Of a stretch of 60,867 bases of DNA, positions 17,487 to 26,191 are shown piece after piece; position 1 is the stretch's first letter, and each line of letters opens with the position of its first letter. This DNA is from Pelagibacterales bacterium SAG-MED05 (GTDB lineage: Bacteria > Pseudomonadota > Alphaproteobacteria > Pelagibacterales > Pelagibacteraceae): contig JACWDC010000008.1 of assembly GCA_014654415.1 (NCBI GenBank), positions 1 to 60,867 on the forward strand. The letters are read 5' to 3'. The notes under the pieces were generated by a model. That model was not told the origin of the DNA, ran no database searches, and saw only the letters and a program-made list of their open reading frames with translations. A program made the translations under genes and the position numbers.

Positions 17487-19353
17487 TTTGATAGAGTCTT
17501 AAAAAACCACCTAATGAAATAAAAATTACAGATATCCAAATCCATATCATAAAAGGCTTTTTTTGAAATTTAATATTATAATAATCCGATCTATCAATAT
17601 TACTCATCGTGATATAATAATCTTTTAATATCCCAGATCTAATTGAAGCTTCATAAGTTATAGTGCTTGGATTTTCATAAATTCTTATTTCTGGATAAAG
17701 AGACTGATCTAGATTTTTTTTAAAATTATTTATTTTAAATTCTCCAATAACGGCCTTGTAATTCTCAAAATCTTGCAATCTAATATCTTTAAATTCTATA
17801 GAATAATTTTCAAAACTTTTTTTCTCACCTAATTTCAAATTAAAATCTTTTTCTAAAGAGAAATTGTAGTTTAGTCCTATAAATAATATTAAAAATCCAA
17901 AAGCAAGATGTGATAATATTCTAGGGGAGTCCTTTTTTAATTTATTAAATGATTTATATAAATCTATTAAAGAAGAGATCACAAGAAACACTGCAGAAAT
18001 AACAATAAAATTTGATAACAGACTATATCCTTTAAATAGATATATTATAGAAAAGTTGATTAAAATTGACCCCATTAAAATCTTAAGTAATAAATTTATG
18101 TTATAAAACTTATTCTTAATCCATTGTGTCTGCGGACCTACAGACATAAATAATAGAAATAATATAACAATAGGTATAATTACAGTATTATAAAAAGGTG
18201 GGCCTACTGAAACTTTATGATCTGTTAGTACTTCTGTAAAAATGGGATAGACTGTTCCTAATAATACTGTGATTAAATAAAAAATCATAAACCAATTGTT
18301 GATTAAAATAAAAGTCTCTTTGCTATTAGAATTTAAATTATAATTTGTTTCTTTAAATTTATTAAAAAAAAGTAAAACTGAAGCAAAAATCATTAAACTT
18401 AAAAAAATCAAAATATATATACCTCGCGATGGATCATTGGCAAATGTATGTACTGAATTTAAAATTCCTGATCTAACCAAAAAAGTTCCGGTTACGCTTA
18501 AAATAAAAGTTAAAAGACAAAGAATAATTACCCAAAAATATAGCAAGTTTCTTTTCTCAAGTACGATTAATGAATGTAATAATGCTGACATTGCAAACCA
18601 AGGTAAAAGAGAGGCATTTTCAACAGGATCCCAAAACCAAAAACCTCCCCAACCTAATTCATAATAAGCCCACACAGAACCTGCTAAAATTCCAAGTGTT
18701 TGAAACGACCATGAAATTAAAACCCAATTTTTAATTGATCGTGCAAATAATTTTCCTGAATAATTTGTTAGTAAAGAACCTATCGCAGCAGAAAAATAGA
18801 TAGATGAACCTACAAAACCAATGTAAAGCAATGGCGGATGTATAGCTAAAGCTGGATCTTGTAAAATAGGATTTAAGCCCAAGCCTTCTTTGGGTATTGG
18901 CAAAACTTTACTAAAAGGATTTGAATTAAACAAAAGAAAAAATAAAAAACCAAGAATTAAAATATTTTGAATAATAAGACTATAAATTCTATAATTTTTT
19001 TGATGATGTTTGTTGTACAAAAGAAAAAGGAAGGAAAAAATAGTTAAAATAATTACCCATAACAATAGACTGCCTTCGTGATTGCCCCAAGTGCCAGAAA
19101 CTTTATAGAAAAAAGGCTTTAGTGAATGAGAATTTTGATACACATTAATTATTGAAAAATCTGAAACAATAAAAGCAGTTATTAGAGTTAAAAAACAAAT
19201 TATTATAAATGTACTTTGAAACAAGCAAATATGATAAATCTTTTCACTTATTAAGATCTCATTACTTTTTAAATTTTGAAAAGAAAAATATATTATTGAT
19301 ATTCCTAACAATATATTTATAATTAGTAATGTATTGCCTATATCACTTAACAT
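17467..19353 (-). CDS. ccmF: Cytochrome c haem lyase subunit CcmF
   Basis: 628 aa polytopic membrane protein that ligates haem to apocytochrome c together with CcmH. It carries the WWD signature GGFWFWDPVENASLLPW at ~240 and conserved membrane histidines (HEGSLLLW, HSLIVL, THxF-like HTFANDPSRG). About 14 hydrophobic segments and one C-terminal periplasmic loop. Length is typical. Confidence 0.96.
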   Translation of the reverse strand: MLSDIGNTLLIINILLGISIIYFSFQNLKSNEILISEKIYHICLFQSTFIIICFLTLITAFIVSDFSIINVYQNSHSLKPFFYKVSGTWGNHEGSLLLWVIILTIFSFLFLLYNKHHQKNYRIYSLIIQNILILGFLFFLLFNSNPFSKVLPIPKEGLGLNPILQDPALAIHPPLLYIGFVGSSIYFSAAIGSLLTNYSGKLFARSIKNWVLISWSFQTLGILAGSVWAYYELGWGGFWFWDPVENASLLPWFAMSALLHSLIVLEKRNLLYFWVIILCLLTFILSVTGTFLVRSGILNSVHTFANDPSRGIYILIFLSLMIFASVLLFFNKFKETNYNLNSNSKETFILINNWFMIFYLITVLLGTVYPIFTEVLTDHKVSVGPPFYNTVIIPIVILFLLFMSVGPQTQWIKNKFYNINLLLKILMGSILINFSIIYLFKGYSLLSNFIVISAVFLVISSLIDLYKSFNKLKKDSPRILSHLAFGFLILFIGLNYNFSLEKDFNLKLGEKKSFENYSIEFKDIRLQDFENYKAVIGEFKINNFKKNLDQSLYPEIRIYENPSTITYEASIRSGILKDYYITMSNIDRSDYYNIKFQKKPFMIWIWISVIFISLGGFLRLYQNAKKNY

Positions 19354-19771
19354 CTTTTTTCATTAAATCTTTTAATTCGGGTGGCATATATTTTTCATCA
19401 TGTTTAGCTAATATTCTATCTGCAATAAAAAAACTTTTGTCTTTCAAAGTGCCTTCTGCAACTACACCTTTGCCCTCAGAAAATAAGTTTGGCACAGTGC
19501 CCTTATAGCTTACAAAAATTTCATTTTTTAAATCAGTAATTATAAATTTTATTTCTTGATTATTTATATCAATAGAGTCTTTTTTTACCATACCGCCTAC
19601 TCTCATCTTTTTGTTAAAAATGATATCCTGACTTAATTGAATGTCAGTAGGAGATTTAAAATAAAGAATATTGTTAGTTAAAGATGTTAAAATAAAAAAA
19701 ACTGCTACAACTAAAGAAATAAGCAATAAGCTAAGAAAAGATACTCTCTTTTTAACTTTTTTTGTAAGCAT
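19343..19771 (-). CDS. ccmE: Periplasmic haem chaperone CcmE
   Basis: 142 aa. An N-terminal anchor (~12-32) precedes an OB fold. The covalent haem ligand is H124 in LAKHDEKYMPPE, with Y128 four residues on, as in the family. It holds haem between CcmC and CcmF. Overlaps ccmF by 11 bp. Confidence 0.95.
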   Translation of the reverse strand: MLTKKVKKRVSFLSLLLISLVVAVFFILTSLTNNILYFKSPTDIQLSQDIIFNKKMRVGGMVKKDSIDINNQEIKFIITDLKNEIFVSYKGTVPNLFSEGKGVVAEGTLKDKSFFIADRILAKHDEKYMPPELKDLMKKDVK

Positions 19772-19780
19772 TAAAATGCT

Positions 19781-20014
19781 TTAGATCGATTTGTTGTACG
19801 AAGCTAAAAACTGGGAAGCAACCTTAGATTTTTCTAAAACTAGTTTTTTTTCTGCCTCTGAAAGTTGGCTTAACTCTTTAGCAAAATCTTTTTCGTATTT
19901 TTTCAAAGTTCTATAAGTCTTGTAGTAAACTACTCCACAAGCTAAAAAAGTAATAGCAAAGGATAGCCAAACAAAAAAACCATACCCATTCATTGAAATA
20001 AAATTTTGAATCAT
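19781..20014 (-). CDS. ccmD: Haem exporter accessory protein CcmD
   Basis: 77 aa with one membrane helix (~10-30; NGYGFFVWLSFAITF) and a charged cytoplasmic tail. Size, topology and place between ccmC and ccmE identify CcmD, which releases holo-CcmE. It overlaps ccmC by 4 bp. Confidence 0.85.
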   Translation of the reverse strand: MIQNFISMNGYGFFVWLSFAITFLACGVVYYKTYRTLKKYEKDFAKELSQLSEAEKKLVLEKSKVASQFLASYNKSI

Positions 20015-20718
20015 ATTCTTTTAATATTTTTTTTCTTTATTCTAATGATTTCTGTCTTGTATTTCATTAGCAAAATTAACGCACAGTATAATAATAAAAC
20101 TAACAACATCAACATTAAAGGCATTAACATAGAGGGGTGTATTGAGGTAGTTCCGTCAATCTTAATACTTGAAGGTTGGTGAAGAGTATTCCACCAATCA
20201 ACCGAGTATCTAATAACTGGAATATTTATTAATCCTATGACTGCAATAATATTTGAAACCTTGATAGCTTTGTCTTCTTTTTCGATTAGCTTATGAGCAA
20301 GGATAAATAAAACATAAAAAATTGAAAGTACCAGCATTGAAGTTATTCTTGCGTCCCAAGCCCACCAAGTACCCCAAGTAGGTTTACCCCATATTGATCC
20401 AGTAATAATTGCTAAACAAGTAAACAATAATCCTATAGGTGCAATACTTTTTGTAATTATATTTAAATTTTTTATCTTAAAGATAAAACTTAGCATCGAT
20501 AACAAAGCTATAACAGTGAATGAGGCTAAACCTATCCATGCAGATGGCACATGAACATACATTATTCTTACACTATCACCCTGTAAATAGTCTGGTGGAG
20601 ATAATACTAAAGCAAATGTCAAAGCAATAATTAAAAGGATAAAAAAAATTGAATTAATAAAATTAATTAATTTTTCAATCCAATAAAATATTCTACTTGG
20701 ATTTATCAAGTCAAACAT
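20011..20718 (-). CDS. ccmC: Haem transporter/handling protein CcmC
   Basis: 235 aa, six membrane helices, with the tryptophan-rich WGTWWAWDARITS motif at ~115 and flanking His residues. Loads haem on CcmE. First gene of the ccmCDEFGH run. The ABC subunits CcmA and CcmB and CcmI are not in the window and must be elsewhere or missing. A possible promoter lies in the gap upstream (TTAACT, 16 bp, TATTAT on the minus strand). Confidence 0.95.
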   Translation of the reverse strand: MFDLINPSRIFYWIEKLINFINSIFFILLIIALTFALVLSPPDYLQGDSVRIMYVHVPSAWIGLASFTVIALLSMLSFIFKIKNLNIITKSIAPIGLLFTCLAIITGSIWGKPTWGTWWAWDARITSMLVLSIFYVLFILAHKLIEKEDKAIKVSNIIAVIGLINIPVIRYSVDWWNTLHQPSSIKIDGTTSIHPSMLMPLMLMLLVLLLYCALILLMKYKTEIIRIKKKNIKRI

Positions 20719-20744
20719 ATCTTCTGACTACTATAATATTATTT

Positions 20745-20890
20745 TTATGTGAAGAGTTAATATGCGCCTAACTGAGAATTGAGAGGGAGTTAAGAAGTAT
20801 GAGTTAATTCCCAATTAGGCAAGAACGCCTTAAATTAATATAAATCTGTGTCCTAGATTTGAATGAATGATGTTAAATTTGAGGCAATAT
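20745..20890 (+). ncRNA. Candidate structured RNA between hspQ and ccmC
   Basis: This 181-bp gap has several possible stems: 20785-20793 with 20804-20812 (GGGAGTTAA/TTAATTCCC, 9 bp including one G-U), 20766-20771 with 20815-20820 (GCCTAA/TTAGGC), 20842-20847 with 20855-20860 (AAATCT/AGATTT), and a closing pairing of 20760-20769 with 20882-20890. The G-U pair would be an A-C mismatch on the other strand, which favours plus. A TATAAT at 20733-20738 would start an RNA at ~20745. I cannot match it to a known family (6S RNA or tmRNA were considered). Confidence 0.4.
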
Positions 20891-20899
20891 CAAATTTAT

Positions 20900-21223
20900 C
20901 TAATTTGAAAGCTTAAAATAGTTTGAACCCTTTTTCCCAGAAAAAATTTCTTCTATCAGTGGATGTTTAACGGGCTCTTTAGATTTGTCTAACAATAAAT
21001 TTTGCTCCGAAACATAAGCCTCATAAGTCACATCATTACTTTCAGCTAAGAGATGATAGAAAGGTTGATCTTTTCGTGGTCTGACATCTTTAGGTATAGA
21101 TTGATACCATTCTTCTGAATTATTAAATTCAAAATCTACATCGTAAATAACGCCTCTAAAATTAAAGTGTCTGTGTTTAACCACTTCACCTATTGAGAAT
21201 TTTGCATTATTGCTTGAAGCCAT
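20900..21223 (-). CDS. hspQ: Heat shock protein HspQ
   Basis: 107 aa. FSIGEVVKHRHFNFRGVIYD and QPFYHLLAES with YVSEQNLL are the signature segments of HspQ (YccV-like haemimethylated-DNA-binding fold). In enterobacteria it acts as a Lon specificity factor; the role in alphaproteobacteria is less clear. Divergent from yciB. The shared 76-bp gap contains repeated ATATCTAA elements. Confidence 0.92.
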   Translation of the reverse strand: MASSNNAKFSIGEVVKHRHFNFRGVIYDVDFEFNNSEEWYQSIPKDVRPRKDQPFYHLLAESNDVTYEAYVSEQNLLLDKSKEPVKHPLIEEIFSGKKGSNYFKLSN

Positions 21224-21295
21224 ATCTAATAATTAATAACTTTTGTATTAAAATCAATATCTAATTTATTAAAAATTTATTATATGTTAGATATT
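21222..21295. promoter_or_regulatory. Repeated ATATCTAA elements between hspQ and yciB
   Basis: ATATCTAAT occurs at 21222-21230 and 21257-21265. An inverted copy, TTAGATATT, is at 21287-21295 and forms a 9-bp inverted repeat with 21256-21264. In a divergent promoter gap this could be an operator, but the DNA is AT-rich, so chance matches are possible. Confidence 0.35.
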
Positions 21296-21299
21296 AAAT

Positions 21300-21845
21300 G
21301 TGAATAAGTCATTTTTAAAATTTATTACTGATTTTGGTCCTTTATTAATTTTTTTTACTATCTATTACAAAAGTGGAAATAATCTTAGTGTTGCAATACC
21401 GCCACTAATTATTTCAACAATAATTGCAGTTACAGTGATTTATTTTGTAGAAAAAAAAATACCTTATATTCCACTCATGGGAGGTATCATTATCTCTTTG
21501 TTCGGGGGATTAACCTTATATTTTAATAATCCAGTTTTTTTGTACATGAAGCCAACAATAATTAATATCATTTTTGCAATCACATTAATTGTTGGAAAAA
21601 CTCTATTTAATAAAAATTTTCTAAAGTTTTTTTTCAAAACAGCCTTTCAGCTAGACGAATTTGGATGGAATAAATTAAACAATAGATGGGCTTATTTTTT
21701 TATTTTTTTAGCAATATTAAATGAACTTGTTTGGAGAACGCAACCAGAGACTACATGGGTAAACTTTAAAGTTTGGGGTATATTGCCTTTAACTTTTATA
21801 TTTACTGCTATGCAACTGCCAATGATAAATAAACACAAGATATGA
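21300..21845 (+). CDS. yciB: Inner membrane protein YciB/IspZ (septation protein A family)
   Basis: 181 aa, five to six membrane segments. ITDFGPLLIFF at the N-terminus and LNELVWRTQPETTWVNFKVW near the C-terminus are family signatures. YciB links to cell-envelope synthesis and septation. Starts at GTG 21300; the overlapping ATG two bases earlier runs straight into a stop. Ends in an ATGA overlap with the DUF2794 gene. Confidence 0.92.
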   Translation: MNKSFLKFITDFGPLLIFFTIYYKSGNNLSVAIPPLIISTIIAVTVIYFVEKKIPYIPLMGGIIISLFGGLTLYFNNPVFLYMKPTIINIIFAITLIVGKTLFNKNFLKFFFKTAFQLDEFGWNKLNNRWAYFFIFLAILNELVWRTQPETTWVNFKVWGILPLTFIFTAMQLPMINKHKI

Positions 21846-22186
21846 AAAATATAAAATTAGTTGTAAATAATGATTTAAAAAAAGAAAAAGAAAAATTTTT
21901 TATAAAAAAAGAACTTCAATGTATTTTAAATCTATATGCAAAAATGGTTTCGAATGGGACTTGGAAAGATTATTCTTTTTCATCTGGTCTCAAAGAGATA
22001 TCATTTGATGTTTATCAAAGAGCTTCCGATCGACCGGTTCTAAGAATATTAAAAAATCTCAAACCTAAATATTACAATGAAAAATTCTTAATAAAAGATA
22101 ATAACGGCAATATTCTTAAAAAGTCAGAAAATTTAAATCAATTGATCAATAAAACTAGCTGGAATAATTTAAGATTAGTAAAATAA
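21842..22186 (+). CDS. DUF2794 family protein
   Basis: 114 aa. FIKKELQCILNLYAKMVSNG followed by a DYSF...VYQRASDRPVLRI stretch matches DUF2794, an alphaproteobacterial family of unknown function. Translationally coupled to yciB by a 4-bp overlap. Convergent with the Bax-inhibitor gene, with no space between the stops. Confidence 0.8.
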   Translation: MKNIKLVVNNDLKKEKEKFFIKKELQCILNLYAKMVSNGTWKDYSFSSGLKEISFDVYQRASDRPVLRILKNLKPKYYNEKFLIKDNNGNILKKSENLNQLINKTSWNNLRLVK

Positions 22187-22939
22187 TTATCTTCTTTGAC
22201 CAAAAAGTCTTAAAAGCATAATAAATAGATTAATGAAATCTAAGTACAATGTTAAAGCACCCATTACTGCTTTTTTTCCGATTAGCTCACCACTATCACT
22301 TGCTAAATACATGTTTTTAATTTTTTGAGTGTCATAAGCAGTCAAGCCAACAAAAACTAAAACACCAATAATAGAAATTACAAAATACATCATAGAAGAT
22401 TTCATAAAAATGTTAACGATTGATGCAATTATTATTCCAAAAAGACCCATCATTAAAAAAGAGCCTAGTTTCGTTAAGTCTTTTTTAGTTGTGTAACCAT
22501 AAATGCTCATTGCTCCAAATGTTCCTGCGGTAATAAAGAAAACTCTAGTTATGCTTGCTCCTGTATAAATTAAAAAGATTGAAGAAAGAGAGGCTCCCAT
22601 TAAAGCTGCAAAAATCCAAAAAGTTGTCTGAGCTTTAGTGGCTGACATTTTAGCAATTCCAAAACTCATATAAAAAACTATAGCCAACGGAGCTAACATT
22701 ATTACCCATTTTAAGCCCGAAGCATAAATTGTATTTCCAAAATTAGTCAAGCCAATTATCTGCCCGCCATCTGAAGTCACTACAGCCATTTTGAAAAATA
22801 AGAGAGCAACTACACCGGTTAATAGAACTCCTGAAGCCATATAATTATAAACTTTAAGCATGTAGGCTCTCAAGCCCTGATCAATAATAGCTTCTGATGC
22901 TGAAGATCTTGCTGTAGAGGTTTGTTTATTAAATTCCAT
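22187..22939 (-). CDS. Bax inhibitor-1/YccA family membrane protein
   Basis: 250 aa with seven hydrophobic segments. The N-terminus ARSSASEAIIDQGLRAYMLKV and the C-terminal GLTAYDTQKIKNMY are typical of the BI-1 (UPF0005, YbhL/YccA) family, calcium-leak channels or FtsH modulators. A promoter-like pair lies just upstream, with the -10 so near the ATG that the mRNA may be leaderless. Confidence 0.9.
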   Translation of the reverse strand: MEFNKQTSTARSSASEAIIDQGLRAYMLKVYNYMASGVLLTGVVALLFFKMAVVTSDGGQIIGLTNFGNTIYASGLKWVIMLAPLAIVFYMSFGIAKMSATKAQTTFWIFAALMGASLSSIFLIYTGASITRVFFITAGTFGAMSIYGYTTKKDLTKLGSFLMMGLFGIIIASIVNIFMKSSMMYFVISIIGVLVFVGLTAYDTQKIKNMYLASDSGELIGKKAVMGALTLYLDFINLFIMLLRLFGQRR

Positions 22940-22945
22940 AGACTT

Positions 22946-22973
22946 AATATATGAATTTTTATTAACTTTTCAA
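22946..22973 (-). promoter_or_regulatory. Promoter of the Bax-inhibitor gene
   Basis: Minus strand TTGAAA (22973-22968), 16-bp spacer, TATATT (22951-22946). The predicted start falls at or next to the ATG at 22939, and no ribosome site is visible. Confidence 0.5.
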
Positions 22974-23015
22974 TAGACAATAATTGCTTTAAAAAACCTC
23001 TAATATTACATTTTT

Positions 23016-24053
23016 ATGAAATTCAAAAAATTAGGCAATACAAATCTAAATGTTAGTTCAATTTGTCTCGGAACTATGACTTGGGGAACTCAGAATTCTG
23101 AAAAAGATGCTTTTGAACAAATGGATTATTCACTAGATCAGGAAGTCAATTTTTTTGATACTGCCGAACTCTATTCAGTTCCTCCAACAGCAGAATCATA
23201 CGGAAAAACAGAGGTAATGATTGGAAACTGGTTTGAAAAAAGAAAAAATAGAAACAAGATTATTTTAGCATCAAAAATTGCTGGACCTGGTTTAGATTGG
23301 ATTAGAGGTGGCAAAAACTGCTTTAATGAAAAAGGGATCGGTGAAGCTATTGAAGGAAGTCTTAAAAGATTAAAAACAGATTATATAGATTTATATCAAT
23401 TACATTGGCCTGAAAGGTCAACAAATACTTTTGGTAGAAGAGAATACGTTATCAATAAAAATGAAAAAGAATGGAGTGATTTTGAAAGTGTTCTTCAAGC
23501 GCTAGATAAATTTATAAAAAGTGGAAAAATTAGATACATAGGAATCTCAAATGAAACTCCTTATGGTCTATCTAAATATTTAGAAATATCTAAAAATAAA
23601 AATCTACCTAGGATGATGTCAGTACAAAATCCTTACAGTTTAGTAAATAGAACTTATGAAATAGGTATGTCAGAAATTTCTATTAGAGAAAAATGTGGTT
23701 TATTAGTTTACTATCCTTTAGCTTCAGGGGCTTTGTCTGGAAAATATAGAGGTGGTCAAATGCCCAAAAATGCAAGGATGACTTTGTTTAAAGGTTGGGA
23801 AAGAATGATTAATCCTTTAGCCATGAAAGCATATGATGAATACTATAAATTAGCTAAGGAAAATAATATTACGATGACCCAACTTGCGCAGGCATTTGTT
23901 AATTCTAGGCCTTTTGTAACAAGCAATATTATTGGAGCAACAACAATGGATCAGCTCAAAGAAAATATTGGAAGCATGAATATCAAATTGAATGAAGAGA
24001 TGTTAGAAAAGATCAATATTATACATAATAACAATCCTAATCCTGCTCCTTAA
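23016..24053 (+). CDS. Aldo/keto reductase (Tas-like)
   Basis: 345 aa NAD(P)H-dependent oxidoreductase with a TIM barrel. N-terminal SSICLGTMTWGTQNSEKDA, catalytic FFDTAELYSVPPTAESYG (Asp, Tyr) with Lys in IILASKIAG and His in YQLHWPERSTNTFG, then the cofactor region SNIIGATTMDQL. Closest by motif to E. coli Tas. Natural substrate unknown. Confidence 0.9.
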   Translation: MKFKKLGNTNLNVSSICLGTMTWGTQNSEKDAFEQMDYSLDQEVNFFDTAELYSVPPTAESYGKTEVMIGNWFEKRKNRNKIILASKIAGPGLDWIRGGKNCFNEKGIGEAIEGSLKRLKTDYIDLYQLHWPERSTNTFGRREYVINKNEKEWSDFESVLQALDKFIKSGKIRYIGISNETPYGLSKYLEISKNKNLPRMMSVQNPYSLVNRTYEIGMSEISIREKCGLLVYYPLASGALSGKYRGGQMPKNARMTLFKGWERMINPLAMKAYDEYYKLAKENNITMTQLAQAFVNSRPFVTSNIIGATTMDQLKENIGSMNIKLNEEMLEKINIIHNNNPNPAP

Positions 24054-24097
24054 TTCAAACCATTGAAATAGCTTATTTTTAGTATAAAAATAAATTT

Positions 24098-24598
24098 ATG
24101 TTATTTAAAAAATTTTTTATTTTGATTTTACTTGTCTTATTTTCTTTTAGCGCAACTGCTAATACTCCAAAATCAACTGGAAAATACAAAAATTGGGAGA
24201 GCTTTACAGCTCAAACTGATAAGGGAAAAATTTGCTTTGCTCAAACTATACCAACGAAAAGAGCTCCTGCTTCAATTAAAAGAGAAAAATCAAAATTATT
24301 TGTAACTTTCAGACCATCAGAAAGCATAAAAGATGAAGTTAGTTTAACAAGTGGACATGATTATAAATCATCAACGGTTACTATTAGCTCTGGAAAAAAA
24401 AGATATTCTTTTTTTTCACAGAAAAATTTTGCTTGGTTGCTTGATGATCAAGAAGAAAGAAATTTTATTAAACTAATGAAAAGAGCAACCAATGTCATTG
24501 TAAAGGCAAGAACAACTAAAGGTGCCGAAACAACTGATCATTATTCAATGATGGGATTTACTAAAGCATACAACACAGCAAAAAAAACTTGCGGTTAA
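24098..24598 (+). CDS. Exported IalB-like (invasion-associated locus B family) protein
   Basis: 166 aa; signal peptide 1-21 (ends SATANT). The mature domain has W-x(n)-C (GKICFAQTIP), VTFRPSE, FAWLLDDQEE, an xIVKARTTKGAETTDHYSMMGF stretch and a terminal Cys (KKTCG), the pattern of the IalB family. Two cysteines probably form a periplasmic disulfide. Function in free-living bacteria is not known. It abuts argG with no gap. Confidence 0.75.
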   Translation: MLFKKFFILILLVLFSFSATANTPKSTGKYKNWESFTAQTDKGKICFAQTIPTKRAPASIKREKSKLFVTFRPSESIKDEVSLTSGHDYKSSTVTISSGKKRYSFFSQKNFAWLLDDQEERNFIKLMKRATNVIVKARTTKGAETTDHYSMMGFTKAYNTAKKTCG

Positions 24599-25783
24599 AT
24601 GAAAAAAATCGTTTTAGCCTATTCAGGTGGCCTTGATACTTCGATAATTCTAAAATGGCTTCAAGAAAACTATAAAGCTGAAATCATTGCTTACACATCA
24701 GATATTGGTCAAGAAATGAATAAGCAAAAAATTATTAGAAATGCAAAAAGGCTGGGCGTTAAAAAAATTATTATAGAGAATCTAAAAAATACATTTGTTA
24801 AAGACTATGTGTTTCCAATGATTAGAGCTCATGCAGTATATGAAGGAGTTTATTTGTTGGGAACATCTATAGCTAGACCGTTAATTGCAAAAAGACAGAT
24901 AGCTGTAGCAAAAAAATTTAATGCCTTTGCAGTTTCTCATGGGGCAACTGGTAAAGGAAATGATCAAGTAAGATTTGAGTTGGGATATGCTTTCTTTGGA
25001 GGAAAAAAAATTAAAGTTATAGCGCCATGGAGAGAATGGAAATTGCAGTCTAGAACTGACCTAATTAATTATGCTAAAAAAAACAACATACCTATTCCAA
25101 AAGATAAAAAGGGAGCTCCCCCTTTTTCTGTGGACGATAACATCTTTCATACTTCTACCGAGGGTAAAGTTTTAGAAAATCCAAAAAACTCTGCGCCAGA
25201 GTTTATATATCAAAGAACTATTTCTCCTGAGAGAGCACCAAATAAAAAAACAAAAGTTAAAATTACTTTTAAAAATGGTGACCCAACTGCTGTTAATGGA
25301 ATAAAATTAAGCCCAGAAAAACTTTTAGAAAAGTTAAATTTATTAGCTGGAAAAAATGGTATCGGAAGAGTTGATTTAGTAGAGAACAGATTTATTGGAA
25401 TTAAATCAAGAGGAGTGTACGAAACGCCAGGTGGGACAATTTTATATATAGCACATAGAACTATAGAGTCTGTTACTTTAAATAAAGATACAGTCCATGC
25501 AAAAGAGAGAATAATGGCTGAATATGCTGAACTAGTTTATAATGGTTACTGGTTCTCCAAAAGAAGAATTAACCTGCAAAAAATAGTTGATAAAAATAGA
25601 AATCAAGTTTCTGGTGATGTTGTTTTAAGTTTGTACAAAGGTAACGTGACAATCTTATCCAGAAGAACAAAAAATAAAGCTTATTCTATGAAAAAAGTTT
25701 CTTTCGAGGAAAATAAATCTTTTAGAAAGTCTAAAGTTGAAAAATTTATCAAATACCACTCTAAACAGTTATACAAATCTTAA
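24599..25783 (+). CDS. argG: Argininosuccinate synthase
   Basis: 394 aa. Ligates citrulline and aspartate with ATP in arginine synthesis. PP-loop AYSGGLDTSIILKWL at the N-terminus, GATGKGNDQVRFELG, and RTIESVTL at ~300 are family motifs. Length is standard. The ATG follows the IalB-like stop directly. Confidence 0.97.
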   Translation: MKKIVLAYSGGLDTSIILKWLQENYKAEIIAYTSDIGQEMNKQKIIRNAKRLGVKKIIIENLKNTFVKDYVFPMIRAHAVYEGVYLLGTSIARPLIAKRQIAVAKKFNAFAVSHGATGKGNDQVRFELGYAFFGGKKIKVIAPWREWKLQSRTDLINYAKKNNIPIPKDKKGAPPFSVDDNIFHTSTEGKVLENPKNSAPEFIYQRTISPERAPNKKTKVKITFKNGDPTAVNGIKLSPEKLLEKLNLLAGKNGIGRVDLVENRFIGIKSRGVYETPGGTILYIAHRTIESVTLNKDTVHAKERIMAEYAELVYNGYWFSKRRINLQKIVDKNRNQVSGDVVLSLYKGNVTILSRRTKNKAYSMKKVSFEENKSFRKSKVEKFIKYHSKQLYKS

Positions 25784-25804
25784 AATTCTGATAGTAATTA
25801 GATA

Positions 25805-26191
25805 ATGAATAATACGATTCGAAATATTCAATTAACTGCAGTCCTTTTTGTTTTGATATCAACCATAATTGCATTTTTGCTTGAAGTCGCTGAAATGTAT
25901 GAGAACAAAAATATTGAGTTGGCAGACTTACTTCTAATGTTCATCTATATTGAAGTTATTGGTCTGGTGAAATCATACTGGGAGACAAGATCTGTAAGAA
26001 TTACTTATCCTTTGGTAATAGCGATAACTGCTCTTGCTAGATTTATTATTTTGCAAGATAAAGAAAGTGATCCATCAAACCTGATTTATATTTCAATTGC
26101 TATATTAATAGTAGCGGTGGCTACAGTAGTAATTAGATTCAGAAATAGTAAATATTTAAAGATTGATAATTCTAAGTCAAACGAGCTTTAA
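25805..26191 (+). CDS. psiE: PsiE-like membrane protein
   Basis: 128 aa, four hydrophobic helices. LLLMFIYIEVIGLVKSYWE and YPLVIAITALARFIILQ match the phosphate-starvation-inducible PsiE family. Function is unknown. Its end overlaps folD by 20 bp on the opposite strand. Confidence 0.8.
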   Translation: MNNTIRNIQLTAVLFVLISTIIAFLLEVAEMYENKNIELADLLLMFIYIEVIGLVKSYWETRSVRITYPLVIAITALARFIILQDKESDPSNLIYISIAILIVAVATVVIRFRNSKYLKIDNSKSNEL

